Numbered from the stretch's first letter, positions 1 to 6,312 are shown. The stretch is 6,418 nucleotides of DNA from Ardenticatenales bacterium (GCA_013139935.1 WSZX01000183.1:1-6418); one strand, 5' to 3'. Numbers and translations are program-made. Notes: generated from the sequence alone by a model not told the origin.

Positions 1-105
1 GCCGGCCCTTGTGGTCCTCGGCCTCAAAGTGGCCAAAGCCGACGCCGGTCACCGTTCACCGTCCTCCATCTGCTCGGCGATCACAGCAAAGATGCCGTGC
101 AGGGC
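1..105 (-). pseudogene. Possible remnant of an HU-type DNA-binding protein (partial, at window edge)
   Basis: Reading the minus strand in the frame of codon 105-103, the translation runs ALHGIFAVIAEQMEDGER, stop (51-49), then TVTGVGFGHFEAEDHKGR up to the edge. This resembles the middle of HU/IHF-family proteins, where a helix of the type 'ALDAVFEVIAEALAKGE' is followed by 'KVTLTGFGTFEVRERAARTGR'. HU proteins are small nucleoid proteins that bend DNA. Two defects are visible if the match is right: a TGA where the family has the valine that opens the beta strand, and two extra residues (VG) before the FG.F motif. The N-terminal helices of HU are missing, because the upstream sequence instead matches a P1-family peptidase. 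The C-terminal half lies outside the window. The match is short and made by eye, so it could be chance. Confidence 0.35.
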
Positions 106-321
106 ATGAGTGCCGGCCCAAACAGGACCCCGAGGCTCCCTTTCCTCTGGGAAAGATGGCCGTGACGCCCGTGCGTACGGCTCCACGGCCCACCTCAAGC
201 TTACCATCCCCTTTGACCAGCGTGGTGCCAACCTGAACGCCGAGGATTTCGGTGATTACATTGTGGGGGTCGAGCGTACCTCGAAAGGACAAACCCAAGC
301 ACCAGGCGCGAAGCCTACCAT
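94..321 (-). pseudogene. Decayed 5' fragment of a P1-family peptidase (DmpA-like, MEROPS S58)
   Basis: The minus-strand frame between 316 and 128 reads LRAWCLGLSFRG, then PHNVITEILGVQVGTTLV, then VRTGVTAIFPRGKGASG. This closely follows the N-terminus of P1-family aminopeptidase/esterases, which typically read 'RARDLGLPFxGxPGPxNAITDVxGVxVGHTTL...VRTGVTAILPRGK'. These enzymes are autoprocessed N-terminal-nucleophile hydrolases that remove N-terminal residues from small peptides. The reading frame is broken. After GASG the homology continues as PVWAGTHALHG only in the neighbouring frame, which implies one extra base near 127. The only nearby ATG (321-319) is also out of frame with LRA by one missing base. 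The family is normally over 300 residues and its catalytic part is absent: after about 75 residues the sequence turns into something HU-like. No Shine-Dalgarno site precedes the ATG. It lies downstream of a peptide-type binding protein, so it may once have acted on imported peptides. Confidence 0.68.
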
Positions 322-468
322 CCGGCGCTCGTCGTGCTGGATCAATGCAGATACCAGACCTTGGTGTGAGGATCAACATAATCCTCGCCGTTGCCGGTGA
401 GAACCCCATTCCCATGGCAAGCACCAAAGATGGTGAACATACTCCGTTCACTCGTAACACACCAAATG

Positions 469-504
469 GGTGAGCGTGGGAAGCCTACGCTCACCACGCT
501 CACC
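469..504 (-). terminator. Hairpin with duplicated arm downstream of the lipoprotein gene, putative terminator
   Basis: The 9-base arm GGTGAGCGT (469-477) is perfectly complementary to ACGCTCACC (487-495), and that second arm is repeated at once (496-504). Either copy could therefore pair with the left arm. Two further G-C pairs form inside the loop, leaving a 3-base turn. The structure begins about 34 bases after the stop codon of the lipoprotein gene, where a terminator is expected. The following minus-strand sequence has only a weak run of T (CATTTGG), so intrinsic termination is not certain. A smaller inverted repeat, GTGAAC (433-438) with GTTCAC (446-451), lies just beyond. The rest of 322-537 shows no gene. 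Confidence 0.42.
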
Positions 505-537
505 AATCTCGATACTCTTCTCTCTGGTCCACCATTG

Positions 538-2277
538 CTACGGCACGGCGGCCTCCATGTAGGCGTCATATAGCTCGATTCTCCCGCTGATGGGCGAGAT
601 GATAGCACCCTGCACCTCGTTGCTCAAGGCAGCCTGTGAGAGAGACCTGTAAAGGAAGACACCATTGGCCTGCTCTATGATGTATCGTTGTGCCTCGGCG
701 GACGCCGCGAGGAAGGTCTCGGCATCTTTTGAATGGTGAATCCTTTCCAGAATCGCGTCCAGGATAGGATCGCTGACCCTGCTGTAGTTGACCGCTTCAA
801 GCATGCTGGTGTGGAACATGCCGAAAAGCAGATCGGTATTGTGGGCAGTCACAGAGGCGATCGCCATCCCATATCTGCCAGAAAAGAGTTGGCTGCCCAG
901 GTCCACCTCCACTACCTTGATCTCCACCCCTAAACGCTGGTACATTTCCTGGAGCAACTCACCCGACAGAATTGAGGACGGCATGGGGAATACCAGCAAA
1001 GTTAGCGCCAGCGGCTCCCCATCCTTTTCTAGGATCCCGTCGCCATCCTGGCCGGCCCAGCCTGCGTCAGCCAAGAGCGCCTTGGCTTTCTCCAGGTCAA
1101 AGCTGTAGCCAATATCCTCTGCCCCGGACCAGTAGCCGTACACGGCAGGCGTCACGGGGCCGTCGCTGGGAGCGCCGTATCCGTGCAGGATGATCTCAAC
1201 CAATGCATCCCGATCCACCGCCAGGTTGAGTGCCTGTCGCACCCGGACGTCATCAAACGGGGGCCTGCTGTTGTTAAGAAAGATCATTTCTCCCGTACCC
1301 TGTGGGGTTGATTCGACGAGCTGATACTCTCCCATCTCCGGGATGCGTTCTGCGTCCTGATAGCTCAACCAGGCAAGATCGATCTCCCCAGTTTCAAGGC
1401 CGGCAAACACCGTGAGCTCTTCTTGGATAAAGCGGATTTCGATCGTCTCGATGTAGGGCGGGTGGCCTTGGGTGTAGGCCGGTCCCCAGGTAAAGTCCGG
1501 GTTCCGCTCGAGGACGATTCTGTCGCGAGCTACCCACTCTTTGAAGATATATGGCCCCACACCTATCGGGTGCCGCCCATAATCGTATCCCATTTCTTGG
1601 GTGTATTCCGGGTGCATGGGCACAAAAAACGGCGTCGTCAAGCCATCGATCAATGGATAACTGGGTGCCCACAGAGTGAACCGCAGGGTATAGTCGTCCA
1701 CTGCCTCAACTCCAGCGACCGGGCTCAGAATAGCACCGGTGACTGGCGACAGAAACTCGGGGTCCATCGCGCGCTGCATGGTCCAGGCGTACTCGTGGGC
1801 GGTCAGCGGGGTGCCGTCGTGGAACTTGACGTCGTCTCTCAAGATGAACTCCAACGTCAAGCCATCCTCTGATACCGACCAGCTCTCCGCCAGGTAGGGA
1901 ATGATCTCATTGGTCCACGGGTCTCTGGTGACCAGGGTGGCGCCTATCAGGTCGAGTATCCCTTGCGACGCAAAGAGTCTCGACCTCTGAATATCCAATG
2001 TATCTGGCTCGCCGACACAGGCCATGACCAGCTTGGCGCCCACGGCCGGGGCCGCTTCCGGCTCTGGCGTGGCGGTGCCGACCTCTTCCACCTCCACGAC
2101 TTTCGTCGCCTCTTTCCCAATCACCTCCGCTTCCGGCTCCGGCGTGGCGGTGACCACCTCTTCCACCTCTACGACTTTGGTCGCCTCTTTCTCAATCACC
2201 TCCGCTTCCGGCGCGGCGCAGGCCGAAAGCAACATCACGGTTAACAGTATGCTGACGAGTAGTTCTCTGCGTTTCAT
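538..2277 (-). CDS. ABC transporter substrate-binding lipoprotein, family 5 (peptide/oligopeptide type)
   Basis: This 579-residue protein would bind a peptide or similar solute outside the cell and hand it to an ABC importer. The N-terminus is a lipoprotein signal: MKRRELL, a hydrophobic stretch, then the lipobox LSAC with Cys20 as the lipid-anchored residue. Residues 24-73 are a low-complexity acidic linker made of two near-identical 25-residue copies. The SBP_bac_5 fold follows from about residue 80, with the family's hallmark near 130-165 (LAESWSVSEDGLTLEFILR, then DVKFHDGTPLTAHEYAW). Further typical segments are the 'HPIGVGPYIFKEW' region and 'DDVRVRQALNLAVDRDALV'. The length is normal for the family. 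The ATG start is well supported by AGGAGG six bases upstream. No permease or ATPase gene adjoins it here, so it is an orphan in this window. The true ligand cannot be read from the sequence: family members bind di- and oligopeptides, nickel, opines or sugars. Confidence 0.95.
   Translation of the reverse strand: MKRRELLVSILLTVMLLSACAAPEAEVIEKEATKVVEVEEVVTATPEPEAEVIGKEATKVVEVEEVGTATPEPEAAPAVGAKLVMACVGEPDTLDIQRSRLFASQGILDLIGATLVTRDPWTNEIIPYLAESWSVSEDGLTLEFILRDDVKFHDGTPLTAHEYAWTMQRAMDPEFLSPVTGAILSPVAGVEAVDDYTLRFTLWAPSYPLIDGLTTPFFVPMHPEYTQEMGYDYGRHPIGVGPYIFKEWVARDRIVLERNPDFTWGPAYTQGHPPYIETIEIRFIQEELTVFAGLETGEIDLAWLSYQDAERIPEMGEYQLVESTPQGTGEMIFLNNSRPPFDDVRVRQALNLAVDRDALVEIILHGYGAPSDGPVTPAVYGYWSGAEDIGYSFDLEKAKALLADAGWAGQDGDGILEKDGEPLALTLLVFPMPSSILSGELLQEMYQRLGVEIKVVEVDLGSQLFSGRYGMAIASVTAHNTDLLFGMFHTSMLEAVNYSRVSDPILDAILERIHHSKDAETFLAASAEAQRYIIEQANGVFLYRSLSQAALSNEVQGAIISPISGRIELYDAYMEAAVP
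2059..2208 (-). repeat. 75-bp tandem duplication (two copies) encoding the lipoprotein linker
   Basis: Two adjacent 75-base units (2208-2134 and 2133-2059) encode residues 24-48 and 49-73 of the binding protein. The copies read EAEVIEKEATKVVEVEEV plus VTATPEP, and EAEVIGKEATKVVEVEEV plus GTATPEP. They differ at two residues, E to G and V to G, and at a few silent positions. The unit is a whole number of codons, so the frame is kept. It lies between the lipidated cysteine and the folded domain, so it only changes the length of the tether. Confidence 0.93.
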
Positions 2278-2283
2278 CTTTAT

Positions 2284-2289
2284 CCTCCT
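2284..2289 (-). promoter_or_regulatory. Ribosome binding site of the substrate-binding protein
   Basis: AGGAGG on the minus strand ends six bases before the ATG at 2277-2275. It is one of the two strongest Shine-Dalgarno sites in the window and fixes this start. An 8-base palindrome GAGCGCTC (2302-2309) lies just upstream, and no convincing promoter was seen in the 72-base gap to the preceding gene. The lipoprotein may therefore be co-transcribed with the receiver-like gene. Confidence 0.8.
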
Positions 2290-2349
2290 ATTCTGTCAAA
2301 AGAGCGCTCAACAATCTCGGTTCAGCAGGTGCCTCTCTACTCGATGCTG

Positions 2350-2817
2350 TCACATCCCTTTCACGTCCCTATTCCCGCTGCCCAGAATGGCTTTGAAAAA
2401 GTGTTCGGCCGGGGAGCCTTTCAGCAGCGTTTCGATGGTCCCGATTGAATCGATGATCTGCTTCCTTTCAACGTCCTCGGCCAGGACGATGTACCGGGTA
2501 CCCGGCCATGCGTCGGTGATCTGCCCCAGAGCGGTGTGGATGTCCTCCCCCAAAATGGCGTCATCAATCAGCAGGACATCCGGCGCGCCGCTTTGGAGCA
2601 TTTCGGCTGTTAACTCTCCATCCACCAGGCAGCCGAGTAATTCCATAGACGGCGTTGCCCGCAGCAGTATCTGAAGACCCTCCAGCAACTGGCCGGACCT
2701 CGCCAGAACCAAGACAGAGTGATGATCGCCCATGACGAAAGCTGACAATCTTTTGCGTTCCGCGACCTGAGCACTTGGCAAAACTACTACCCGCTTTGAA
2801 TGCGGAATCAGGTGCAC
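2350..2817 (-). CDS. Stand-alone degenerate receiver-like protein
   Basis: The product is up to 155 residues and consists of a single receiver-like (CheY-fold) domain from about residue 34 to 146, with no output domain. It has the rhythm of NarL-type receivers: SVLVLARSGQLLEGLQILL for strand 1 and helix 1, PDVLLIDD with Asp85 at the phosphoacceptor position, IVLAE for strand 4, and LLKGSPAEHFFKAIL with the conserved Lys133. Key residues are missing. The acidic pair that binds Mg2+ after strand 1 is replaced by Ala-Arg, and the conserved Thr/Ser after strand 4 is Ala113. Phosphorylation is therefore doubtful. The start is uncertain: the GTG at 2817 lacks a Shine-Dalgarno site, and the ATG at 2733 (residue 29) would still include the whole domain. 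It lies between a two-component operon and a binding-protein gene and may be a phosphorylation-independent adaptor or a truncated regulator. The level of conservation suggests a real gene, but its function is unknown. Confidence 0.7.
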   Translation of the reverse strand: MHLIPHSKRVVVLPSAQVAERKRLSAFVMGDHHSVLVLARSGQLLEGLQILLRATPSMELLGCLVDGELTAEMLQSGAPDVLLIDDAILGEDIHTALGQITDAWPGTRYIVLAEDVERKQIIDSIGTIETLLKGSPAEHFFKAILGSGNRDVKGM

Positions 2818-2872
2818 TGTACACTGTGCAAAACGTCCGCAGGAAGGCCAAGTTGCTTCTGAACAAGTACTG

Positions 2873-2878
2873 AGTATA
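2873..2878 (-). promoter_or_regulatory. Possible -10 element upstream of the receiver-like gene
   Basis: TATACT on the minus strand is a good sigma70 -10 match. It lies between the hairpin that ends the two-component operon and the receiver-like gene, about 56 bases before the GTG. No clear -35 hexamer is seen at the proper distance, so support is weak. An imperfect palindrome, TGCAC (2813-2817) with GTGCA (2826-2830) around a central TGTACA, overlaps the GTG start and could be an operator. Confidence 0.25.
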
Positions 2879-2936
2879 TTCTAGAGGCCCGAGTCGTTTT
2901 TCGCATCGGTTGAACTGACAGATCCAGGTAATCATA

Positions 2937-2959
2937 AAGGCCGCTCTTGGAGCGACCTT
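2937..2959 (-). terminator. Hairpin terminator after the response regulator
   Basis: AAGGCCGCTC (2937-2946) pairs with GAGCGACCTT (2950-2959) around a 3-base loop. In the minus-strand transcript the single imperfect position becomes a U-G wobble, giving a 10-bp stem; on the plus strand it would be a C-A mismatch. This asymmetry points to use on the minus strand. It starts 46 bases after the response regulator stop codon. The trailing T-rich part is short (CCTTTATGATT), so termination may be partial. Confidence 0.55.
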
Positions 2960-3005
2960 GACTACTTGATAATGACGAGAGGGGTAGGCTGTTTTGCCTA
3001 GCGCA

Positions 3006-3668
3006 TCAGATATCGTCGAGACTGACTATGCCTTCTTTGAGCGCGTACAGGGCGGCCTGAGTGCGATTAGCGAGGTGGAGTTTACCTAGAATGCCACGGA
3101 GGTGGGCGGCGACCGTCCGTTCGCTGATCGTCAACGATTCAGCGATTTCCCGGTTGGAATGACCTTGTGCCACCAGTTGTAGAACGTCGACCTCTCTTGG
3201 GGTCAAGGGCTCGGCCGTGCGAGGGAGGTCTGGTGGCTGGCTGATTTGGCGCACCAGTTTTCGAGCAATCGAGGGGTGAAGAGATGATTGGCCGCTATGG
3301 ACTTCCCTGATTGCTTTAAGCAATTCCCTGTGTGTGGTGTCCTTTAGTAGGTAGCCAAGGGCGCCGGCTGTGATAGCCGGAAAGACCTGATCGTCCTCGC
3401 TAAAGCTCGTTAGAATCAAGATTCGTGCGTCAGGGTTCTCGCCCATGATCTCATTGATTGCTTCGATTCCGCTCTTGCGGGGCATCACCAGGTCAAGAAG
3501 AATCACGTCTGGTTGCAGCGAGCGGGCCATCGCAACCACCTCCACGCCATCCTTGGCTTCGCCCACCAGCTTGATTCCGGGCTCAGTGGCGAATAGGGTG
3601 CTCAAGCCCTTGCGCACCAAAGGGTGATCGTCAGCGATCAACACGCGAATCTGGCTTGTTTCATTCAT
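3006..3668 (-). CDS. NarL/LuxR-family two-component response regulator
   Basis: The 220-residue protein is a DNA-binding regulator that is activated by phosphorylation. The receiver domain (about residues 6-122) has every catalytic residue: the acidic pair Asp13-Asp14 in IRVLIADDHPLVRKGL, the phosphoacceptor Asp59 in PDVILLDLVMP, Thr87 in ILILTSFSEDD, and Lys109 in GYLLKD. The C-terminal LuxR-type helix-turn-helix (about 155-212) begins LTPREVDVLQLVAQG, followed by SNREIAESLTISERTVAAHL and then GILGKL, the standard GerE signature. The length is normal. Its start overlaps the end of the histidine kinase gene by 8 bases, with GGAGG six bases before the ATG. The two are thus translationally coupled and the kinase is almost certainly its partner. 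Kinases of the HisKA_3 class usually pair with exactly this regulator type. Target genes are unknown; the binding-protein gene nearby is a candidate. Confidence 0.97.
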   Translation of the reverse strand: MNETSQIRVLIADDHPLVRKGLSTLFATEPGIKLVGEAKDGVEVVAMARSLQPDVILLDLVMPRKSGIEAINEIMGENPDARILILTSFSEDDQVFPAITAGALGYLLKDTTHRELLKAIREVHSGQSSLHPSIARKLVRQISQPPDLPRTAEPLTPREVDVLQLVAQGHSNREIAESLTISERTVAAHLRGILGKLHLANRTQAALYALKEGIVSLDDI

Positions 3669-6003
3669 CGGGTACCTCCACCGTGACCTGAACCACTGTG
3701 CCGTTTTCCGGATTTGTCTGGATTGTCAGCTCACCACCCATCTGCTCTGCCCGCTCTCGCATACTGGACAGGCCCAGGCCACCGAATTGATGGGCCTCTT
3801 CCAGGTCAAAGCCCCGACCGTTATCCTGGATCTGAAGTGAGATCTGACCTCCACGAGTTTCAAGCCGCACCGTCAGCACCGTGGCGGCCGCATGTTTGAG
3901 GGCGTTGTTGAGCGCCTCCTGGGCAATGCGGTACAGCGCCTCTTCCACTAGAGGGGGGAATTCCAGCTCGCCATCCAACAAAAGGCGCGCTTCGACACCG
4001 GCCCGACCTTCGACGGCATCCAGCCGCTGCTGTATGGCTCCAACCAGTCCGGCACTCTCCAAAGCGATCGGCCGCAGTTCGTAGATCAGGAGGCGCATCT
4101 CTTTCAGGGATTGACGGGCGATCTCCCAAAGATCTGTAAAATAGCCGGTTGCACTCTCCAGACGACCGGATGCAGCCAGTCTGCGGCCTCCTTCCGTTAG
4201 AAGGGTCAGACTGTACAAAGATTGAATCAGCGAGTCATGCAACTCTCGTGCCAACCGCTGCCGTTCGGCCATCGTGGCTGCCTGCCGGGCTTGGCGATAA
4301 TGACGTGCATTCTCAATGGCAATGGCAGTTTGGTCGCCCAGGCTCTGGATGACCAGCACGTCTTCCGGAGAAAAGGTATCTACCTCTGCGCCCTGCACGT
4401 CCAGCGTCCCGATGATCCGGTCGCCGATACGCAACGGCACCACCAGTTCCGATCGGACCTCTGCCAATTGCTCATCGCCTCTGAAATCAGGGTCGTGCAT
4501 TACGTCGTTGATCATCACAGCCTCGTTTCGTTGGACCGCCCGGCTGTTGAGACTACGATCGCCGATACTCAGCCGGTGCAGGTGTGCGCTGGGAAATCCG
4601 CTGCTGGCGCGGAGAACCAGGTAGTTCGTTTCTTCCTCCACCAGAAAGATGTGCACGTGATAATGGCCAAACGCGGCGCGGATCAATTCGACCACCTGGG
4701 GCAAGAGTTGGTCCATGTCCAGAATGGAGGTCACTTCGCGGCTGACCAGGGCGCTGGTCTCCAACTCAAGGGCCCGCTGCCGGAGTGCATTGGTCCGCTC
4801 TCTTACTCGCTCTTCCAAGTTGGCGATCAGATCGCGGAGTTGGGCCGTCATGCTATTGAATGCGGTGGCCAGAGCGCCAATCTCGTCCCCTCGTTCCACG
4901 CTCGCCACCTGCTGCAAGTCGCCGGCCGCGATCAGGGAAGCAGTCTCAGCTAGATTGATCAACGGTACAGAGATGCTCCGCGTGATAAGCAACGAAGCGC
5001 TCGCAGCGAGCAACACAGTGACAAGAGCGATGCCCAGGTTGACGCTCAGGCTGGTATAGACGGCGCGAAAGGCTTCAGAAAGGTCCTGTTCGATCAATAA
5101 CGCCATTTGGAGTTCGGGCAGCCAGCGATAAACGCCGAGGACACGTACCCCGTTATAGTCATCATAGATCCCAGAGCCGCCAGAACGTGTCTTGACTGCC
5201 GCGTCTAGGCCGCTGGTGTGAACATTTCCCGTCGACAATGGCGGGATTGTGCCCCCGCCACCGATCCATAAGGTATGGTCCTGGTCAACCAGGTAGCTCT
5301 TTCCGCTGTCGCCCAGGCCGGTTCGTTCGTCCAGGATGCGGATCAGTGCCCCGGTATTGGCCCGGCCGACCATCATCCCCGAAAACCGCCCCTTCTTGTT
5401 GAATGGCGCGCTGCTGATCACAAAGATCGAATCCGGGCTTGAATAGCAAAACCGCGGCTGTTCGTGAGGTGCGCTCAGTCCCTCTTGGAAAAAGGGTTGG
5501 TCGGCATAGCTCCTGCTCTCATGGGCAGGGTCGGTAGAGACGACCACTCGCCCGTGCTTGTCCAGCAGAATCAACTCCTCGAACTGCCAGATCTGCTGCA
5601 AGAACGCCTGGAAGCGATTTCGTAACGCGTCGCTGGTGGTATCATAATATCGGTGGTTCTGCGCCAGGTCCAATACCAACTGTGCCCAGTCCAGCGCATA
5701 CGGCTCGCTCAACACCACCATCATCTCGGAGTGTAGAGCTTGCGTCCAGGCGGCTATTTCACTCTCTTTCCGCGCGGCCACTGATTCGAGCCGGTCTGAT
5801 GCCTGCTGCTGCCCGCTATAATAGCCGACCATCGCGGAGCCTGCGCTAATACCTATGGCAGGTAGGAGGGCCATCAACACGAACCCAACCAGCAGGCGAG
5901 CCCGGATGGTGGTGTTGTTCAGCTTCCTATTCAATCCGCCTCGAAGCGATCCGCGTAACGACAAAAACGACCACCCTCCATGGATAAAGGACAAAGCCTT
6001 CAC
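3661..6003 (-). CDS. Membrane sensor histidine kinase: cache, HAMP, GAF, HisKA_3, HATPase_c
   Basis: The product is up to 780 residues. Membrane segment 1 spans about 36-62, followed by an extracellular region (63-320) with the look of a double cache (dCache) domain, e.g. ELILLDKHGRVVVSTDP and SYADQPFFQEGL. Segment 2 (about 321-342) leads into a HAMP domain (340-395, with ERGDEIGALATAFNSM), a short coiled coil, a GAF domain (about 425-565), and the dimerisation/phosphoacceptor helix RQRLARELHDSLIQSLYSL with His589. The ATPase domain (683-778) has the N box EEALYRIAQEALNNALKHA, the G1 box DNGRGF and the G2 box GGLGLSSMRERA. This is a NarX/DegS/LiaS-type kinase, which autophosphorylates and passes phosphate to the overlapping LuxR-type regulator. 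The ligand is unknown; cache domains bind small solutes such as amino or organic acids. The start is uncertain. The GTG at 6003 has GGGAG only two bases away, within a hairpin. TTG codons at residue 4 (GGGAG 11 bases upstream), residue 14 (GGAGG about 10 bases upstream) and residue 24 are alternatives, and all keep segment 1. Confidence 0.95.
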   Translation of the reverse strand: MKALSFIHGGWSFLSLRGSLRGGLNRKLNNTTIRARLLVGFVLMALLPAIGISAGSAMVGYYSGQQQASDRLESVAARKESEIAAWTQALHSEMMVVLSEPYALDWAQLVLDLAQNHRYYDTTSDALRNRFQAFLQQIWQFEELILLDKHGRVVVSTDPAHESRSYADQPFFQEGLSAPHEQPRFCYSSPDSIFVISSAPFNKKGRFSGMMVGRANTGALIRILDERTGLGDSGKSYLVDQDHTLWIGGGGTIPPLSTGNVHTSGLDAAVKTRSGGSGIYDDYNGVRVLGVYRWLPELQMALLIEQDLSEAFRAVYTSLSVNLGIALVTVLLAASASLLITRSISVPLINLAETASLIAAGDLQQVASVERGDEIGALATAFNSMTAQLRDLIANLEERVRERTNALRQRALELETSALVSREVTSILDMDQLLPQVVELIRAAFGHYHVHIFLVEEETNYLVLRASSGFPSAHLHRLSIGDRSLNSRAVQRNEAVMINDVMHDPDFRGDEQLAEVRSELVVPLRIGDRIIGTLDVQGAEVDTFSPEDVLVIQSLGDQTAIAIENARHYRQARQAATMAERQRLARELHDSLIQSLYSLTLLTEGGRRLAASGRLESATGYFTDLWEIARQSLKEMRLLIYELRPIALESAGLVGAIQQRLDAVEGRAGVEARLLLDGELEFPPLVEEALYRIAQEALNNALKHAAATVLTVRLETRGGQISLQIQDNGRGFDLEEAHQFGGLGLSSMRERAEQMGGELTIQTNPENGTVVQVTVEVPDE
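3675..3679 (-). promoter_or_regulatory. Ribosome binding site of the response regulator, inside the kinase gene
   Basis: GGAGG on the minus strand lies six bases before the regulator ATG (3668-3666), within the last codons of the kinase gene. The kinase stop codon (TGA, 3663-3661) falls after the regulator start, so ribosomes finishing the kinase can reinitiate directly. Confidence 0.8.
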
Positions 6004-6004
6004 A

Positions 6005-6019
6005 GCTCCCTGTGGGAGC
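6005..6019 (-). promoter_or_regulatory. Hairpin covering the Shine-Dalgarno-like sequence of the kinase gene
   Basis: On the minus strand GCTCCC (6019-6014), loop ACA, and GGGAGC (6010-6005) form a perfect 6-bp stem that ends one base before the GTG start. The GGGAG half is the only Shine-Dalgarno-like sequence near that start, so folding would hide it. A longer alternative pairing uses CAGCT/AGCTG on the flanks. Whether this regulates translation is inference. Confidence 0.4.
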
Positions 6020-6130
6020 CTCTATAGCTGGGGACTCCTTCCGCAGGCTGCAGGGTAGCAGGCCGCTACTTCCACTCCACCGCGTGACACTCCTTTAGGA
6101 GGAACCCCCCCTTGGGGGCACTGTTTTTGG

Positions 6131-6158
6131 ATTGTACCTACATCCGCCCCCCTGACAA
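6131..6158 (-). promoter_or_regulatory. Putative sigma70-type promoter of the kinase-regulator operon
   Basis: On the minus strand TTGTCA (6158-6153), a 16-base spacer and TACAAT (6136-6131) match the -35 and -10 consensus at five of six positions each. Transcription would start near 6124 and leave a leader of about 120 bases before the GTG at 6003. It is in the right orientation and place for the two-component operon. The spacer is one base shorter than the optimum. Confidence 0.5.
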
Positions 6159-6287
6159 ACCCTCGGCCGGCCTCTTTGAGGCACCAACCAAACCAATATC
6201 TGCATCCTGTCCGTCGAGAGATGCTGAGGCAGTCGAGGGTGTTGAGAAAGGGGCTGCGGCGATTGGAAAGAGACACCTACCAAGCCC

Positions 6288-6312
6288 GTTGGCCCGGTGA
6301 CACCGGGCCAAC
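6288..6312. repeat. Perfect 12-base inverted repeat (strong hairpin)
   Basis: GTTGGCCCGGTG (6288-6299) and CACCGGGCCAAC (6301-6312) are exact reverse complements around a single A. As RNA this would form an 11-bp G+C-rich stem with a 3-base loop. Neither side has a run of T, so it is not a classical terminator in either direction. It could be the end of an upstream transcript, a protein-binding palindrome, or one copy of a dispersed palindromic element. Confidence 0.75.

Noticed and set aside
342..425. Short minus-strand segment reading CHGNGVLTGNGEDYVDP, similar to the 'LNGNGEMTG' motif of P1 peptidases
   Set aside because: It lies upstream of the peptidase start instead of downstream, so it is in the wrong order. 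The similarity is short and glycine-rich, most likely chance.
56..460. Minus-strand 134-codon open frame taken as an intact gene
   Set aside because: Only the middle (316-128) matches a protein family, the P1 peptidase N-terminus. The two ends read as unrelated sequence out of frame with the homology, so it is a pseudogene and not a real 134-residue protein.
2024..2674. Plus-strand open frame of 216 codons opposite the lipoprotein start and the receiver-like gene
   Set aside because: It is Ser/Thr-rich low-complexity sequence that mirrors the duplicated linker and spans two minus-strand genes. No ribosome binding site or family resemblance.
4222..4953. Long plus-strand open frame of 243 codons opposite the kinase gene
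   Set aside because: It lies entirely antisense to the clearly recognisable HisKA/GAF/HAMP coding sequence, shows no domain features, and is explained by the G+C-rich codon use of the real gene.
6105..6129. Plus-strand C-run/G-run hairpin followed by TTTTT, resembling a terminator
   Set aside because: The stem is only five pairs, five bases separate it from the T run, and no plus-strand gene precedes it. It is more likely part of the minus-strand leader.
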